Source: Tisiphia sp964030975 | GTDB lineage: Bacteria > Pseudomonadota > Alphaproteobacteria > Rickettsiales > Rickettsiaceae | Reading direction: 5' to 3' | Assembly: GCF_964030975.1 (NCBI RefSeq) | Contig: NZ_CAXIQH010000001.1 | Coordinates: 1,674,001 to 1,738,000 of the forward strand | Length of the DNA: 64,000 bases | Shown here: positions 1 through 9,538 of the stretch, in pieces | Layout: each line of letters opens with the position of its first letter | How positions within the stretch are numbered: position 1 is the first letter of the stretch | The notes under the pieces: generated by a model | Told to the model about the DNA's origin: nothing | What the model saw: the letters and a program-made list of their open reading frames with translations, nothing else | Databases searched by the model: none | Program-made: the position numbers and the translations under genes

Positions 1-81
1 CCTTATAGTAAAGATAACACTTGAATTAAATATTTTTTATTGTTATAAATGACTTTATTTTGTAGCTGGAGATTCTTATAT

Positions 82-456
82 ATGGCTTTTTACGAATCAG
101 TTTTTATCATACGGCAAGATATTTCGTCTGCTGATGTAGATAAAATTACCGATGATTTTGCTAAAATTGTTGAAAATAGTAATGGTGAAGTTGTTAAAAC
201 TGAATATTGGGGTTTAAGAAGTTTAGCCTATAAGATTGGTAATAACAAAAAAGGGCATTATGTTTTTATGGGGCTTAAAACTGATTTTTCAGTAATAACT
301 GAAATAGAAAGGAAAATGAAGCTAAGTGAAAATATTATTAGGTTTATTAATATAAATGTTGATTCAATAAGTGCTGAACCTTCACCTATTCTAAGAAGCA
401 AAAGTTTAGATCATGAAGAAATAGTCGATGTAACAATTAATAAAGACTCAATGTAA
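82..456 (+). CDS. rpsF: 30S ribosomal protein S6
   Basis: Small-subunit ribosomal protein S6, which pairs with S18 on the platform of the 30S subunit. The product (about 124 residues) begins MAFYESVFIIRQDIS and contains the family core EYWGLRSLAYKI followed by a GHY segment. I chose the ATG at 82; an upstream in-frame ATG at 49 would add 11 residues unlike the family. It is the first gene of the rpsF-rpsR-rplI operon, with rpsR only about 20 bases downstream. The C-terminal tail after residue 100 is low in conservation, as is usual for S6. Confidence 0.95.
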   Translation: MAFYESVFIIRQDISSADVDKITDDFAKIVENSNGEVVKTEYWGLRSLAYKIGNNKKGHYVFMGLKTDFSVITEIERKMKLSENIIRFININVDSISAEPSPILRSKSLDHEEIVDVTINKDSM

Positions 457-476
457 TAAAATTGGAAAAGATTAAA

Positions 477-761
477 ATGTTTGAAAATGACGCTACTGAC
501 TCTAAGTCAATGACTAGAATGGCTGATAGAAATAATAAAAGGGTGTTTTTTAGAAAACGTAAAGGTTGCCCTCTTTCTATTGCCAATGCTCCAATAATTG
601 ATTACAAGAACCCTGACTTGTTAATAAAATTTGTATCGGAGGGTGGTAGAATGCTACCTAGCAGAATCACCAATGTATGTGCCAAAAAACAAAGAAAACT
701 GAAAAATGCTATAAAAATTGCTAGAATTCTAGCATTATTGCCTTTTGTGTTTCAAGTTTGA
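477..761 (+). CDS. rpsR: 30S ribosomal protein S18
   Basis: Small-subunit ribosomal protein S18, partner of S6. The 94-residue product carries the S18 signature: a basic FFRKRKGCPLS segment, then IDYKNPDLL and the LPSRITNVCAKKQR motif. The ATG at 477 is preceded by a purine-rich ribosome binding site (GGAAAAG at 464-470); the TTG at 462 lies within that site and is rejected as a start. It sits between rpsF and rplI, as in most bacteria, and its 3' end is 13 bases before the rplI start. Confidence 0.95.
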   Translation: MFENDATDSKSMTRMADRNNKRVFFRKRKGCPLSIANAPIIDYKNPDLLIKFVSEGGRMLPSRITNVCAKKQRKLKNAIKIARILALLPFVFQV

Positions 762-774
762 GCAGAGGAATAAG

Positions 775-1329
775 ATGGAAGTTATTTTAATTAAACCCGT
801 AAGAAAGCTAGGGAAAATTGCAGAAATTCTTAAGGTAAAAAGGGGTTTTGCTCGTAATTATCTTATCCCTAGGAAATTAGCAATTAGGGCAACAGAACTT
901 AATAAACAGTTCATAGAAACTCAAAAACATGATCTTGAGGAAAAAGACCTAAAAATAAGATCTGAGGCAGAAGCTATTAATAATATTATAAGTAGTAAAG
1001 AATTAGTATTTATTAGACAATCTGCTGATGATGGTCGATTATTTGGTTCAGTGAATAATAAAGAAATTGCCGAAAGTTTATCTAAGGCTTCTTCACAGTC
1101 AATATCACATTTAAATATCATTCTTAAGAAACCGATAAAGTCAACAGGTGCATTTGTGGTAGAGGTTAGGTTGCATGCTGATCTTAGCACAAATATAACG
1201 GTAATTGTGGCAAGGTCAGAATCTGAAGCACAAGATTATGCAAGAATTAATAAGCAAGATGCTACTAGTCCTACTGAGAGTTTTGATCAACAAGGAGTTT
1301 CTACTCCTAACGATGTGGAACAGTTATAG
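775..1329 (+). CDS. rplI: 50S ribosomal protein L9
   Basis: Large-subunit protein L9, which binds 23S rRNA near the L1 stalk. The N-terminal domain reads MEVILIKPVRKLGK then a GFARNYLIP motif typical of L9, followed by a helical linker and the C-terminal domain (DGRLFGSV). I chose the ATG at 775, preceded by GAGGAA at 764; upstream in-frame codons overlap rpsR and do not fit the family. At about 184 residues it is somewhat long, with an acidic, low-complexity tail. It is the last gene of the three-gene ribosomal operon. Confidence 0.95.
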   Translation: MEVILIKPVRKLGKIAEILKVKRGFARNYLIPRKLAIRATELNKQFIETQKHDLEEKDLKIRSEAEAINNIISSKELVFIRQSADDGRLFGSVNNKEIAESLSKASSQSISHLNIILKKPIKSTGAFVVEVRLHADLSTNITVIVARSESEAQDYARINKQDATSPTESFDQQGVSTPNDVEQL

Positions 1330-1339
1330 CTAACTCGAT

Positions 1340-1530
1340 TAGTATTTATCCATAGTAAAGACGTCTATTAGCGAGGAGCCACTTTAGTGGCGGCGAAACA
1401 ATCCATAAAAGTGATATATTAGGATTGCTTCGTTGGGCTTTACGTTACAGCTGTCGAAAGTTCGAAAAGGAAGGGGTTTTAAGTGGGGTAACGTCATTGC
1501 AAGAAAGACCGTAGGTCGACGAAGCAATCC
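1340..1530. repeat. cluster of dispersed palindromic repeats
   Basis: This gene-free stretch after rplI holds two copies of a palindromic unit that recurs through the window: an arm like GTCATTGCGAGGAG and an opposing arm like GACGAAGCAATCC. Between them lies a truncated end of a second family (ACAGCTGTCGAAAGTTCG, compare 7913, 42243 and 53296). The layout resembles rickettsial intergenic palindromic repeats. No open reading frame of note is present. A role in transcription termination is possible but unproven. Confidence 0.7.
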
Positions 1531-1540
1531 TGTTTTGTGT

Positions 1541-1639
1541 TAACCTTGCGAACGCAGGTATCTAGATTCCGGCCTTCGCGGGAATGACAACTTACAATCG
1601 TTATGTTCTTTATCACCTAATCCTATGAGCATAACTATA
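1541..1639 (+). mobile_element. 140-bp MITE, copy A (5' end missing)
   Basis: Right two-thirds of the MITE described at 25266-25405. The inner palindrome (CGCAGGTATCTAGATTCC and onward) and the right terminal repeat ending GAGCATAACTATA are present; the left terminus is replaced by another repeat family. The insertion removes the end of the lysozyme-like gene at 1640-2079, whose reading frame then runs through the MITE to a stop. Confidence 0.75.
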
Positions 1640-2079
1640 TTTATACCATTTTTGCCCGTCCAGGTGCCAGTCCAGTCATTATTATATTGTTCTCCTAGCT
1701 TTTGTCCTGGTTTAAGTGATTTAGCATGATAATAACCAGCATCTACTAAAGCTGCTTCACCCATTTGGTATAAACCTATGAATCCTAACTCATTTTCGGC
1801 TTTGGCATTATTTGAAGATTCGCACATTGCTAAATTATTTTGGTACCCCTCATAATCAAATATAACCTCTACCCCTTCTAGATTCTCTGCACTTATCTCT
1901 TCCTCTTTTATCTTTTGAGAGTTAGGTGCTACAATTTCAGTATGGGAGAGTGAATCAGTATTTGTTTTTGTTGTAAATGCAAATGTGATGGTAGATGTAA
2001 GAAGAGCAACTAAAGTTACAGCCAGTAGTTTTAAAACAAAGCCTTTAGACATTTCAGAAGATAGGAATTGAGTAACCAT
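1640..2079 (-). pseudogene. truncated lysozyme/transglycosylase-like exported protein
   Basis: The product starts with a short basic segment and one hydrophobic segment (about residues 13-35, a signal anchor), then a low-complexity linker. A globular region follows with a CESSNNAKAENELGFIG stretch and GLYQMGEAALVDAGYY, reminiscent of goose-lysozyme or transglycosylase-like folds in which a Glu follows the first helix. The native C-terminus is lost: after about residue 146 the frame continues into the MITE to a stop at 1540. An internal ATG at 2052 is an alternative start. Peptidoglycan cleavage is an inference from weak motif similarity; the protein is probably non-functional. Confidence 0.55.
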
Positions 2080-2188
2080 GTTTTGTGCTGCCTTTAAATT
2101 AAAGTCTAGTTAGTAAAAACCTCCCTAGTTAATTAAATATAATAAAATTACAGCTTCATAGCAAATAATATTTCTATTTTATCATTTG

Positions 2189-2314
2189 CTAAATATAAAA
2201 ACATATGGTTATTACATGGTCTACTTTATCTAAAACATGAGAATTAAAATCACAATACGGACATTTTGATAAACAGAATGGCCAGTGTATATATATCGAT
2301 AATGGTTCTTTCAT
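2189..2314 (-). pseudogene. hemW: hemW (radical SAM haem chaperone) 5' fragment
   Basis: Only the first 40 or so codons remain. They read MKEPLSIYIHWPFC and then LSKCPYCDFNSHV, the cluster-binding CX3CX2C motif of the HemN/HemW radical SAM family. Similarity ends after about 30 residues and a stop follows. The rest of the gene (about 350 residues in intact homologs) is absent here, so this is a deletion remnant. The frame extends upstream to 2413, but the ATG at 2314 matches the usual family start. A MITE begins about 135 bases upstream of that start. Confidence 0.75.
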
Positions 2315-2449
2315 GTTTGGGTTCTGTGAACATTTCTCTTTAATGGACGATTCCACCGTTGTTTCCGTCCTTGAATCCTTATGTACATTTAGTACATTGC
2401 GGGCTGCCTTCAAACGACGTCATTGCGTTGACTTACGTCTCCTCACTAA

Positions 2450-2590
2450 TATAGTTATGCCCATAGGATTAGGTGATAAAGAACATAACGATTGTAAGTT
2501 GTCATTCCTAGCTGCGGCGGGAATCTAGATACCTGCTTTCGCAGGTATGACACAAAGTTTGTATCACCTAATTCAATAGGTTTCACTATA
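2450..2590 (-). mobile_element. 140-bp MITE, copy B
   Basis: Complete copy, inverted relative to the copy at 25266. It runs from TATAGTTATGCCCATAGG to CAATAGGTTTCACTATA, with imperfect terminal inverted repeats and a central palindrome. It lies between the hemW stub and lepA in non-coding DNA. Confidence 0.8.
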
Positions 2591-2616
2591 GACAAAAAGC
2601 CATCACGGTAGCTATA

Positions 2617-4419
2617 TCACTCATCTCCGATTCTAAGGGCAGCTATAAAAGCTGATTGTGGAATCTCAACATTACCAATATTACGCATACGTTTTTTGCC
2701 AGCTTTTTGTTTTTCCAATAATTTACGTTTACGAGTTATATCCCCACCATAGCATTTAGATAAAACATCTTTACGCATTGCCTTGACGGTTTCTCTAGCA
2801 ATTATTCTGCTACCAATAGCAGCTTGAATAGCAATCTGAAATAATTGCCTTGGGATTAAATCGCTAAGACGTTTACACAATTCTCGACCTCGATATTCTG
2901 ATCTTGAGCGATGTACTATAGTAGACAAAGCATCAACTGGCTCGCTATTAACCAAAATAGATAATTTTACCAAATCACTTTCCTCATAACCATCTATTTC
3001 CCAATCAAAGCTAGCATAACCTTTTGTGTAACTTTTTAACTTATCGTAAAAATCGAATACTATCTCATTTAACGGTAATCGGTAAATTACCATAGCCCGA
3101 CCACCTACATAAGTTAATTCAATTTGCACTCCTCTTTTATCAGTACACAAAGATAAAACACTACCTAAAAACTCATCTGGTACTAATATTGTTGCCTTAA
3201 CCCAAGGCTCTAACATTGATTCTATATTTTGAGTAACAGGTAAATCAGCCGGATTATGTATTTCTAATTGTTGTCCATCACGCATATTAATCTTGTAAAC
3301 CACACTAGGAGCAGTAGTTATCATATCAAGATCAAATTCACGCTCCAATCTTTCTTGCACTATTTCAAGATGCAGCAGCCCCAAGAAACCGCAGCGAAAC
3401 CCTAAACCTAAGGCAGTTGAACTTTCTGTTTCAAATTCAAAACTAGAGTCGTTAAGTCTTAATTTAGCTAAAGAATCTTTTAAATGCTCAAATTGCGAAG
3501 CATCTGAAGGATATAACCCACAAAATACTACCGGTAAATGAGGCTTAAAACCAGGCAAAGGTTCCTTGCAAGGTCTTTTCTCATCAGTTATTGTGTCACC
3601 AACTTTACAGTCAACAACTTGTTTGATTGAAGCAGTAAAAAAACCTATTTCTCCTGGATATAAAACATCTGATATATGTTTCTTAGGTGTAAAATACCCA
3701 ACATTCTCAACATTATAACTAGAATTACTAGCCATCATCCTAATACGCATATTTTTACGTAAAGTTCCATCGATAACTCTAACCAAAATTACTACCCCTA
3801 GGTAAGAATCATACCAACTATCAACCAATAATGCCTTTAAAACATCTGTTTGATTAGTTGTGGGGCAAGGCAGCCTATTAACAATTGCTTCAAGCACCTC
3901 CTCTATTCCTATCCCACTTTTTGCCGAAATTAGTAATGCGTCGCTTGCATCTATGCCAATTACGTCTTCTATCTGTTGCTTAACTTTATCAGGATCAGCC
4001 GCTGGTAGGTCTATTTTATTAAGCACTGGAACAATTTCATGCTTATTATCGATCGCTTGATAAACATTTGCTAAAGTTTGTGCCTCAACACCCTGGCTAC
4101 TATCTACCACTAACAACGAGCCTTCACAAGCAGCGAGCGACCTACTTACTTCATAAGAAAAATCCACATGACCAGGAGTATCCATTAGGTTTAGATAATA
4201 GCTATTACCATCTTTAGCTTGGTAAATTAATCTAACAGTCTGTGCTTTAATAGTGATTCCCCGTTCTTTTTCTATGTCCATTGAGTCAAGTACCTGATGA
4301 CTCATTTCTCGAGCTACCAATCCTCCACAATATTCAATTAATCTATCTGCTAAAGTAGACTTGCCATGATCAATATGGGCGATGATTGAAAAATTTCTGA
4401 TAAACTTTTGATTATTCAT
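2617..4419 (-). CDS. lepA: elongation factor 4 (LepA) GTPase
   Basis: Translational GTPase that acts on stalled or mis-translocated ribosomes. The 600-residue product matches the family length. It has the P-loop AHIDHGKST near residue 14, switch II DTPGHVDF, NKIDLP, and an SAKSG motif. The C-terminal LepA-specific domain includes YGGDITRKRKLLEKQK and ends in the typical basic region. The ATG at 4419 gives MNNQKFIRNFSIIAHIDHG, as in homologs. It is monocistronic here, flanked by repeats. Confidence 0.97.
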   Translation of the reverse strand: MNNQKFIRNFSIIAHIDHGKSTLADRLIEYCGGLVAREMSHQVLDSMDIEKERGITIKAQTVRLIYQAKDGNSYYLNLMDTPGHVDFSYEVSRSLAACEGSLLVVDSSQGVEAQTLANVYQAIDNKHEIVPVLNKIDLPAADPDKVKQQIEDVIGIDASDALLISAKSGIGIEEVLEAIVNRLPCPTTNQTDVLKALLVDSWYDSYLGVVILVRVIDGTLRKNMRIRMMASNSSYNVENVGYFTPKKHISDVLYPGEIGFFTASIKQVVDCKVGDTITDEKRPCKEPLPGFKPHLPVVFCGLYPSDASQFEHLKDSLAKLRLNDSSFEFETESSTALGLGFRCGFLGLLHLEIVQERLEREFDLDMITTAPSVVYKINMRDGQQLEIHNPADLPVTQNIESMLEPWVKATILVPDEFLGSVLSLCTDKRGVQIELTYVGGRAMVIYRLPLNEIVFDFYDKLKSYTKGYASFDWEIDGYEESDLVKLSILVNSEPVDALSTIVHRSRSEYRGRELCKRLSDLIPRQLFQIAIQAAIGSRIIARETVKAMRKDVLSKCYGGDITRKRKLLEKQKAGKKRMRNIGNVEIPQSAFIAALRIGDE

Positions 4420-4455
4420 TGTATATTCGATATAATGTTAAAATTAGAAAAAGTT

Positions 4456-4544
4456 CTCTCGTCATTGCGAGACCACATAGTGGTCGTGACAATCCACTAT
4501 TCATTAGATTGCTTAGTCGGCTTATGCCTCCTCGCAATTACGCC
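4456..4544. repeat. dispersed palindromic repeat
   Basis: Palindromic unit with arms CGTCATTGCGAGACCAC and GCCTCCTCGCAATTACG around an AT-rich centre, of the same family as at 22273-22364 and 61608-61749. It lies between the divergent genes lepA and prfB. Confidence 0.7.
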
Positions 4545-4660
4545 TGGGATATCAAGAACTTATTCGGGTTAGCTATAAGATTATTCCAAACCTTATTGAG
4601 TTTTGGCATAATCTTATCTGTTATATAATAAAATTCCATTTTATAGTAGGAAATTTAATA

Positions 4661-5774
4661 GTGCGTGCTGAAATTGAACATTATGTAAAAAAAATCGAAC
4701 AGTCTTTAGGACTGCTCAGGAGGTCACTTTGATTTTGATAACGCAACCAAAAGGCTTGTAGAGTTAGAAAATATATCAGAAAATCCAGCTCTGTGGAATA
4801 ATCAGGAGAAGGCTCAAAATATTCTGAGAGAAAAAAGACTTCTAGAAACTAAGCTTAATTCGTTTAAACAACTTCAATCTAATCTTACGGAATGTTTAGA
4901 ACTTGAGGAGTTGGCATTTATCGAAAATGACCAACAAGTTTTAGGGCAAGTTCAAGAAGAATTAGGAAGGCTATCTATTGTTGCCGAAAAATTTGAGACT
5001 GAATGCTTATTTTCAGGAGATTTTGACAGTAATAATTGTTTTCTAGAAATCAATGCTGGAGCTGGGGGAACAGAGAGTCACGACTGGGCATCAATTATGA
5101 TGCGTATGTATTTACGCTTTGCCGAAAGACAGGGGTTTAAAAGCGAGATTATTCATCTTATTAATGGTGAAGAAGCAGGAATCAAATCATGTACTATTAA
5201 AATTAATGGCTACCAAGCATATGGTTGGTTTAGAACAGAATCTGGTGTGCATAGATTGGTTAGGATATCGCCTTTTAATGCTGCAGGCAAAAGGATGACT
5301 AGCTTTGCTAGCAGTTGGGTATACCCAGAAATTGATGATAGTATTGCAATTGTAATAGATGAAAAAGATCTTAGAATTGATACTTACCGATCTTCCGGTG
5401 CTGGAGGGCAACACGTAAACACTACTGATTCTGCAGTAAGGATTACCCACTTACCTACTAATATCGTAACACAGTGTCAAAATGATAGGTCACAGCATAA
5501 GAACAAAGCACAGGCTATGAAAATGCTTAAAGCAAGGCTTTATGAAGTAGAGGTAAAAAAACGTACCGATGATATTAATGAACAAAATGCATCCAAAACT
5601 GAGAATGGTTGGGGACATCAAATAAGATCTTATGTATTGCAACCTTATCAGATGGTTAAGGATTTACGTACCAATCATGAGACGTCTGATACTAAGGGTG
5701 TACTCGATGGAGATTTAGAAAAATTTGTTTCAGCTAGCCTATCAATGAGTATTGGTAATACTAGCAGTTGTTAG
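4661..5774 (+). CDS. prfB: peptide chain release factor 2 (programmed +1 frameshift)
   Basis: RF2, which terminates translation at UGA and UAA. The gene is read in two frames. Codons from the GTG at 4661 run to an in-frame TGA at 4730; after a +1 shift at CTTT the main frame begins with GAT at 4731. The expected product is about 370 residues. It contains the RF2 SPF anticodon-like motif (VRISPFNAAGKR), NAGAGGTES, and the catalytic GGQ (SSGAGGQHVN). A later start near 4911 would lose the N-terminal domain and is rejected. The frameshift autoregulates RF2 by sensing UGA read-through time. Both the stop and the slippery site are intact, so regulation is probably retained. Confidence 0.93.
4719..4732 (+). 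promoter_or_regulatory. prfB recoding site
   Basis: An internal Shine-Dalgarno-like AGGAGG lies just upstream of the slippery CTT-TGA. This is the standard arrangement of the RF2 autoregulatory +1 frameshift: the internal SD is a few bases 5' of CUU UGA. The downstream frame continues as LDFDNA, matching RF2. Confidence 0.92.
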
Positions 5775-5822
5775 CCATAGAAGATTCACCTTACACATGG
5801 CATTTAAAAGTCAAAAAACAGC

Positions 5823-5950
5823 ATGGCGTCATTGCGAGAAGTGCGTGAACACTACGACGCAATCCTGTTTTGTGTCATCCCTGCGAGATTTAACTTGTCA
5901 TCCCTGCGAAAGCAGGTATCTAGATTCCCGCCGTTGCTAAGAATGACATC
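5823..5950. repeat. dispersed palindromic repeats
   Basis: Two repeat units back to back: a GCGTCATTGCGAGAAG / GACGCAATCC arm pair, then the CCTGCGAAAGCAGG plus TCTAGATTCCCGCC unit that also forms the core of the MITE. They fill the gap between the convergent genes prfB and mrdA. Confidence 0.65.
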
Positions 5951-5987
5951 CTTTTCGTTGAGATAAATGGCTAAATGCCAACCCTGG

Positions 5988-7784
5988 TTAACCATATTTA
6001 TCAAGCACCATAGTCATAATTTTGCTAGCTATAGGAGCCGCTGCCCTACCACCACCTCCACCATGATCGACAAAGACTAGAATAGAGTAACGAGGTTGTT
6101 GATAGGGAGCGAACCCGGCAAATATAGCATGGTTACGCCTTTGCCAAACAACTGATTTACTACTTAAATCATCATCTATATTAGCTTTTGCTTGTACTTG
6201 TGCCGTACCTGTTTTACCAGCTAATTGATGCCCTTCTGCCAGAATTCTACTATAATAGGCAGTCCCTCCTTCGGTATTAACTGCTTTATACATACCTTCT
6301 TTTAAAATATCTAAATATTTTTGATTGATATTGACCTGATCAAATACCGATATATCTTTAGCAATTCTAGGATTATACAATTTCCCATTACTAGCAATTG
6401 CTGTTACAAACCTAGCTAACTGGATTGGAGTAGCTGATAAGAACCCCTGCCCTATCGATAAATTAAGAGTATCACCAATCGTCCATTTAGAGTTAAATCT
6501 TTTTATTTTCCATTCTTCTGAAGGAAGAAAACCTGATGATTCTCCAGTCAAATCAATACCAGTTTTTGTACCGAAGCCAAAATTTCTTGCCATATCTAAT
6601 ATTCTTTTATGACCTGTTAAGCGAGATATTTCATACATATAAGAATTACAAGAATGTTTAATGGAATTATACATATCAACTACCCCATGACCATGACGAC
6701 TCCAACACCGGAAACTATTGCTACCTAATACTGATTCTCCAGTACAATTAACCGTTTTATCCGGTTTAATTCCACTCTCTAAACCAGCTAAAATTGTAAT
6801 AATTTTAAAAATAGAGCCAGGTGGGTAGGTACTTTGTATTGCCTTATTAATCAACGGTTTATAAGGATCATTAATTAAACTTTGCCAATAATCTTGAGAT
6901 AATTTTATAAAATTATTGGCTTCAAATACCGGCGACATAGCTAGAACTACTACATTACCATTAGTGGTGTCGATAACTATAGCCGAACAACCTTGTTTAT
7001 TCAAATAAGACTGCACTCTTTGTTGCAGCTCTACATCAATATTTAGATGCAAGTTCTCTCCTTGCTGACTTGGAAGACTGGCGATTTCTCTGACTTGTTT
7101 GCCTAAAGCATTTACTTCTATCTGTTTATAACCAAATTTTCCACGTAATTTTTCTTCATAATATTTTTCTACACCAGATTTACCAATATTAAAATCCCCT
7201 AAATTATTAATTTCTAAATCTTGTTTTTCTTGCTCATTAATCTGTCCAGTATACCCTATCACATGACAAGTTGCTTCCGAAAAATGGTAAAATCTTACAT
7301 AACCGACATCTACAAAAATAGAAGTTAAATTTAACTTTTGTTCTTCAATGAGTGACATTTGTTGCCAGCTAAGATTATCTAGTATAGGTAAAGGAATACG
7401 TCTATTGGCTTTTTTTATTTTCTGATTAATGTAATTTTGTTTTTCTTCAGTTAGTTGCAAGATATTTGCTACTAGAATTAATTCCTGTTTGTAATCATTG
7501 CCATCATGCATATCAAGCAATAACCTAAAACAAGTTTTGTTTGTAGCCAAAACATTACCTTTAACATCATAAATTTGTCCCCTGAAGGGTGGAACTAGAA
7601 TAAAACTTATACGATTTTTATCAGATAAAGTACGATATTTATCACTTTCAAACAACTGCATGTAAAACATTTTTCCAGCCAACAATGAAAATAAGGTCAG
7701 TTTTCCTGAACCTATGAGAAAAGAACGTCTTGATATTAATTGGTTATGTAATATTTTATTATTTAGCATATTAGGTGTTTTCAA
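5988..7784 (-). CDS. mrdA: penicillin-binding protein 2 (peptidoglycan transpeptidase)
   Basis: Class B penicillin-binding protein that crosslinks peptidoglycan during cell elongation, working with RodA. The 598-residue protein has a short cytoplasmic N-terminus, one membrane anchor (about residues 24-43), and a dimerisation domain starting RGQIYDVKGNVLA. The transpeptidase domain carries all three motifs: SIFK (active Ser near residue 325, in YPPGSIFK), SCN, and KTG in AGKTGTAQ. Length and motifs are normal, so it should be functional. It stands alone between repeat clusters. PBP3 (ftsI) is the alternative, but the spacing and the VDHGGGGG end favour PBP2. Confidence 0.93.
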   Translation of the reverse strand: MKTPNMLNNKILHNQLISRRSFLIGSGKLTLFSLLAGKMFYMQLFESDKYRTLSDKNRISFILVPPFRGQIYDVKGNVLATNKTCFRLLLDMHDGNDYKQELILVANILQLTEEKQNYINQKIKKANRRIPLPILDNLSWQQMSLIEEQKLNLTSIFVDVGYVRFYHFSEATCHVIGYTGQINEQEKQDLEINNLGDFNIGKSGVEKYYEEKLRGKFGYKQIEVNALGKQVREIASLPSQQGENLHLNIDVELQQRVQSYLNKQGCSAIVIDTTNGNVVVLAMSPVFEANNFIKLSQDYWQSLINDPYKPLINKAIQSTYPPGSIFKIITILAGLESGIKPDKTVNCTGESVLGSNSFRCWSRHGHGVVDMYNSIKHSCNSYMYEISRLTGHKRILDMARNFGFGTKTGIDLTGESSGFLPSEEWKIKRFNSKWTIGDTLNLSIGQGFLSATPIQLARFVTAIASNGKLYNPRIAKDISVFDQVNINQKYLDILKEGMYKAVNTEGGTAYYSRILAEGHQLAGKTGTAQVQAKANIDDDLSSKSVVWQRRNHAIFAGFAPYQQPRYSILVFVDHGGGGGRAAAPIASKIMTMVLDKYG

Positions 7785-7912
7785 GTCATCATATTAGATG
7801 TTTTAAGTCATGTATGGAACTACCAGAAAATGCAAGAAAAAAATAATACTTGACAGAAAAAAGTAAATACCGTCATGTATTCGACTTAAAGTGTAACAAA
7901 GCACCTCAGCCC

Positions 7913-8024
7913 ACAACTGTCGAAAGTTAGAAGAGGAAGCGGTTTTAGATAGTGTACTTTAAAAGTCGTATGTGGTCAACGTCATTGCGAGGAAGACCAT
8001 AGGTCGACGAAGCAATTGTAAGTT
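7913..8024. repeat. one arm of the 240-bp inverted-repeat element
   Basis: Begins ACAACTGTCGAAAGTTAGAA and runs through the GTCATTGCGAGG / GACGAAGCAATT unit. It matches the left half of the element at 42243-42479, but the opposing arm is missing, cut off where the IS110 left end starts. Confidence 0.65.
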
Positions 8025-8084
8025 AAAAGTATGATATAATAGATATTGAAGTAAATGTAAATAATGATTTATATTTACTTATAA

Positions 8085-8275
8085 GGGGGTGTGTTGCAGC
8101 GATAGTCATTAATAACATAAATGACTATCGCAGTGCAGGCGTGAGCGACCGTGAAGCAATTGGTTTTAAGATCGTATGGATCCTGGTACTCTAGCCCAAA
8201 TCCCCGAGACGTTTGAATAATTGATTGGGATGCCTTTGCACTCCCGCTTACAATCGTAAACATTAAAAGCCTTCG
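8085..8275 (+). ncRNA. candidate IS110 bridge RNA region
   Basis: The roughly 190 bases upstream of the IS110 transposase are non-coding and structured. A 12-bp perfect hairpin lies at about 8099-8131 (arms GCGATAGTCATT and AATGACTATCGC). Downstream, GAAGCAATTG at 8153-8162 equals the sequence at 8009-8018 just outside the element. CTTACAAT near 8238 is complementary to ATTGTAAG at 8015-8022. IS110-group elements are known to encode bridge RNAs in this position. The call is inference from position and base matches; no RNA evidence is available. Confidence 0.45.
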
Positions 8276-8711
8276 AGGTATTATGCTATTATATAGTAAT
8301 TTTATCGGTCTTGATATAGGAAAATTCAATTTTGTTGTTGCTATTCATGGAACAAAAGAAACTAAAGAATATGATAACAACTCTAATGGAATAGCTGATT
8401 TTATCAAGGATTACAAAAAAGAGCTTAGTTCTGGCATTATGCGTTTTAGAAACTACTGGTGGATACGAAATGGAGATATTACTAACTCTTTCTACTCAAA
8501 CTATTGCTGTGCATAGAGCCAATACTCGTAAAGTTAAAAACTTTATTAGGTCTTTTGGGAATGCAGCTAAAACTGATAGTCTTGACGCTAAAGCTCTAGC
8601 ACTTTATGGTTTTGCACGGTCAGAAAGGTTAGTACTACAGTCGTAGTTTACAAATAATATAAATATGTATTAGAATGTATGGCATAGTTGAAGGAGGAGA
8701 TGAGATAAGGA

Positions 8712-9295
8712 ATGGATAACATCAAGATATGGCAAGAACTGGAAGGAATGATAGAAGAAGGTCAGAGTGGTTTAAGAGTAGGATGTAATGATTATAGAAC
8801 TTTTAATAATATGTCACTGTATGTCAAAGCATTAATGAGTTCTGTTGAGAGGAAGAATAGCTGGCAATTAACGGAAATGGTAGGAGCTAAGACACCATAC
8901 AATTTTCAGTATCTTTTATGTTATAGTTATGCCTATAGGATTAGGTGATAAAGAACATAACGATTGTAAGTTGTCATTCTTAGCAACGGCGGGAATCTAG
9001 ATGCCTGCTTTCGCAAGGTTAACACAAAGTTTGTATCACCTAATTCAATAGGTTTCACTATATCTGCAGGTCAAGAGCAATTGGATTCAATGCACGAATA
9101 TAAAAAAAAACAGAAGATTTTATCAGCCTTACGGTTCAAGAAATTAGACGTTTTGTAAAGTTGATTTTTTCAAGCTTATTTACGACAACAAAGGAAGCAT
9201 TCTTAAGCCTATCCTTATGGCGAAGACGACACCAAGCCAGAGCAAAAGATTGTCACTTTAAAGATAAAGAAAGAACCCGTGCACTGTATGCATAA
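8712..9295 (+). pseudogene. IS701-like transposase remnants
   Basis: The first 70 codons (from 8712) include ERKNSWQLTEMVG and TPYNFQYLL, an N-terminal pattern of IS701-type DDE transposases. The MITE interrupts it, and after the MITE only the C-terminal end remains, in frame from about 9130, ending SLWRRRHQARAKDCHFK and a stop at 9293-9295. The middle with the catalytic residues is gone. Confidence 0.7.
8923..9062 (-). mobile_element. 140-bp MITE, copy C
   Basis: Complete copy, in the same orientation as copy B, inserted into the IS701-like transposase. It therefore moved after that element arrived, placing it third in the nest IS110 > IS701 > MITE. Confidence 0.8.
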
Positions 9296-9538
9296 AGTTT
9301 ACGACTGTAGTATTAGAGTTATTTAAAGTGCAATCTAAACAAGCTTTAAACTTGTATGAATTAGTAGGACGTAGGAACGATCTCAAACAAATGTTGATTG
9401 CAGAAAAAAATAGGTCTCAGTCCCCGAGAGCTGATTTAATCAAGTCTAGTTGTGTTAAAATGATTGAAGTACTAGGGCGTGTCATCAATTCAACAAAATT
9501 ACAGAAGCAGCAAGATGAATCGCCCCCAAAAAGTTTTG

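Larger units (their letters stand above)
8633..9312 (+). mobile_element. IS701-like element with internal deletion
   Basis: Terminal inverted repeats TACTACAGTCG (left) and CGACTGTAGTA (right) are flanked by a direct repeat TTAG (8629-8632 and 9313-9316), which fits the YTAR target of the IS701 family. Removing it with one TTAG rejoins the IS110 frame as SERLELFK. The interior is largely deleted and carries a MITE at 8923-9062. Confidence 0.75.

Noticed and set aside
4911..5774. prfB annotated as a short protein starting at TTG 4911
   Set aside because: The frame is open upstream to the CTTTGA site and the N-terminal domain is encoded from the GTG at 4661 by +1 frameshift.
8633..9312. IS630-type insertion because of a TA next to the ends
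   Set aside because: The 4-bp TTAG duplication restores the IS110 frame, and the protein remnant resembles IS701.
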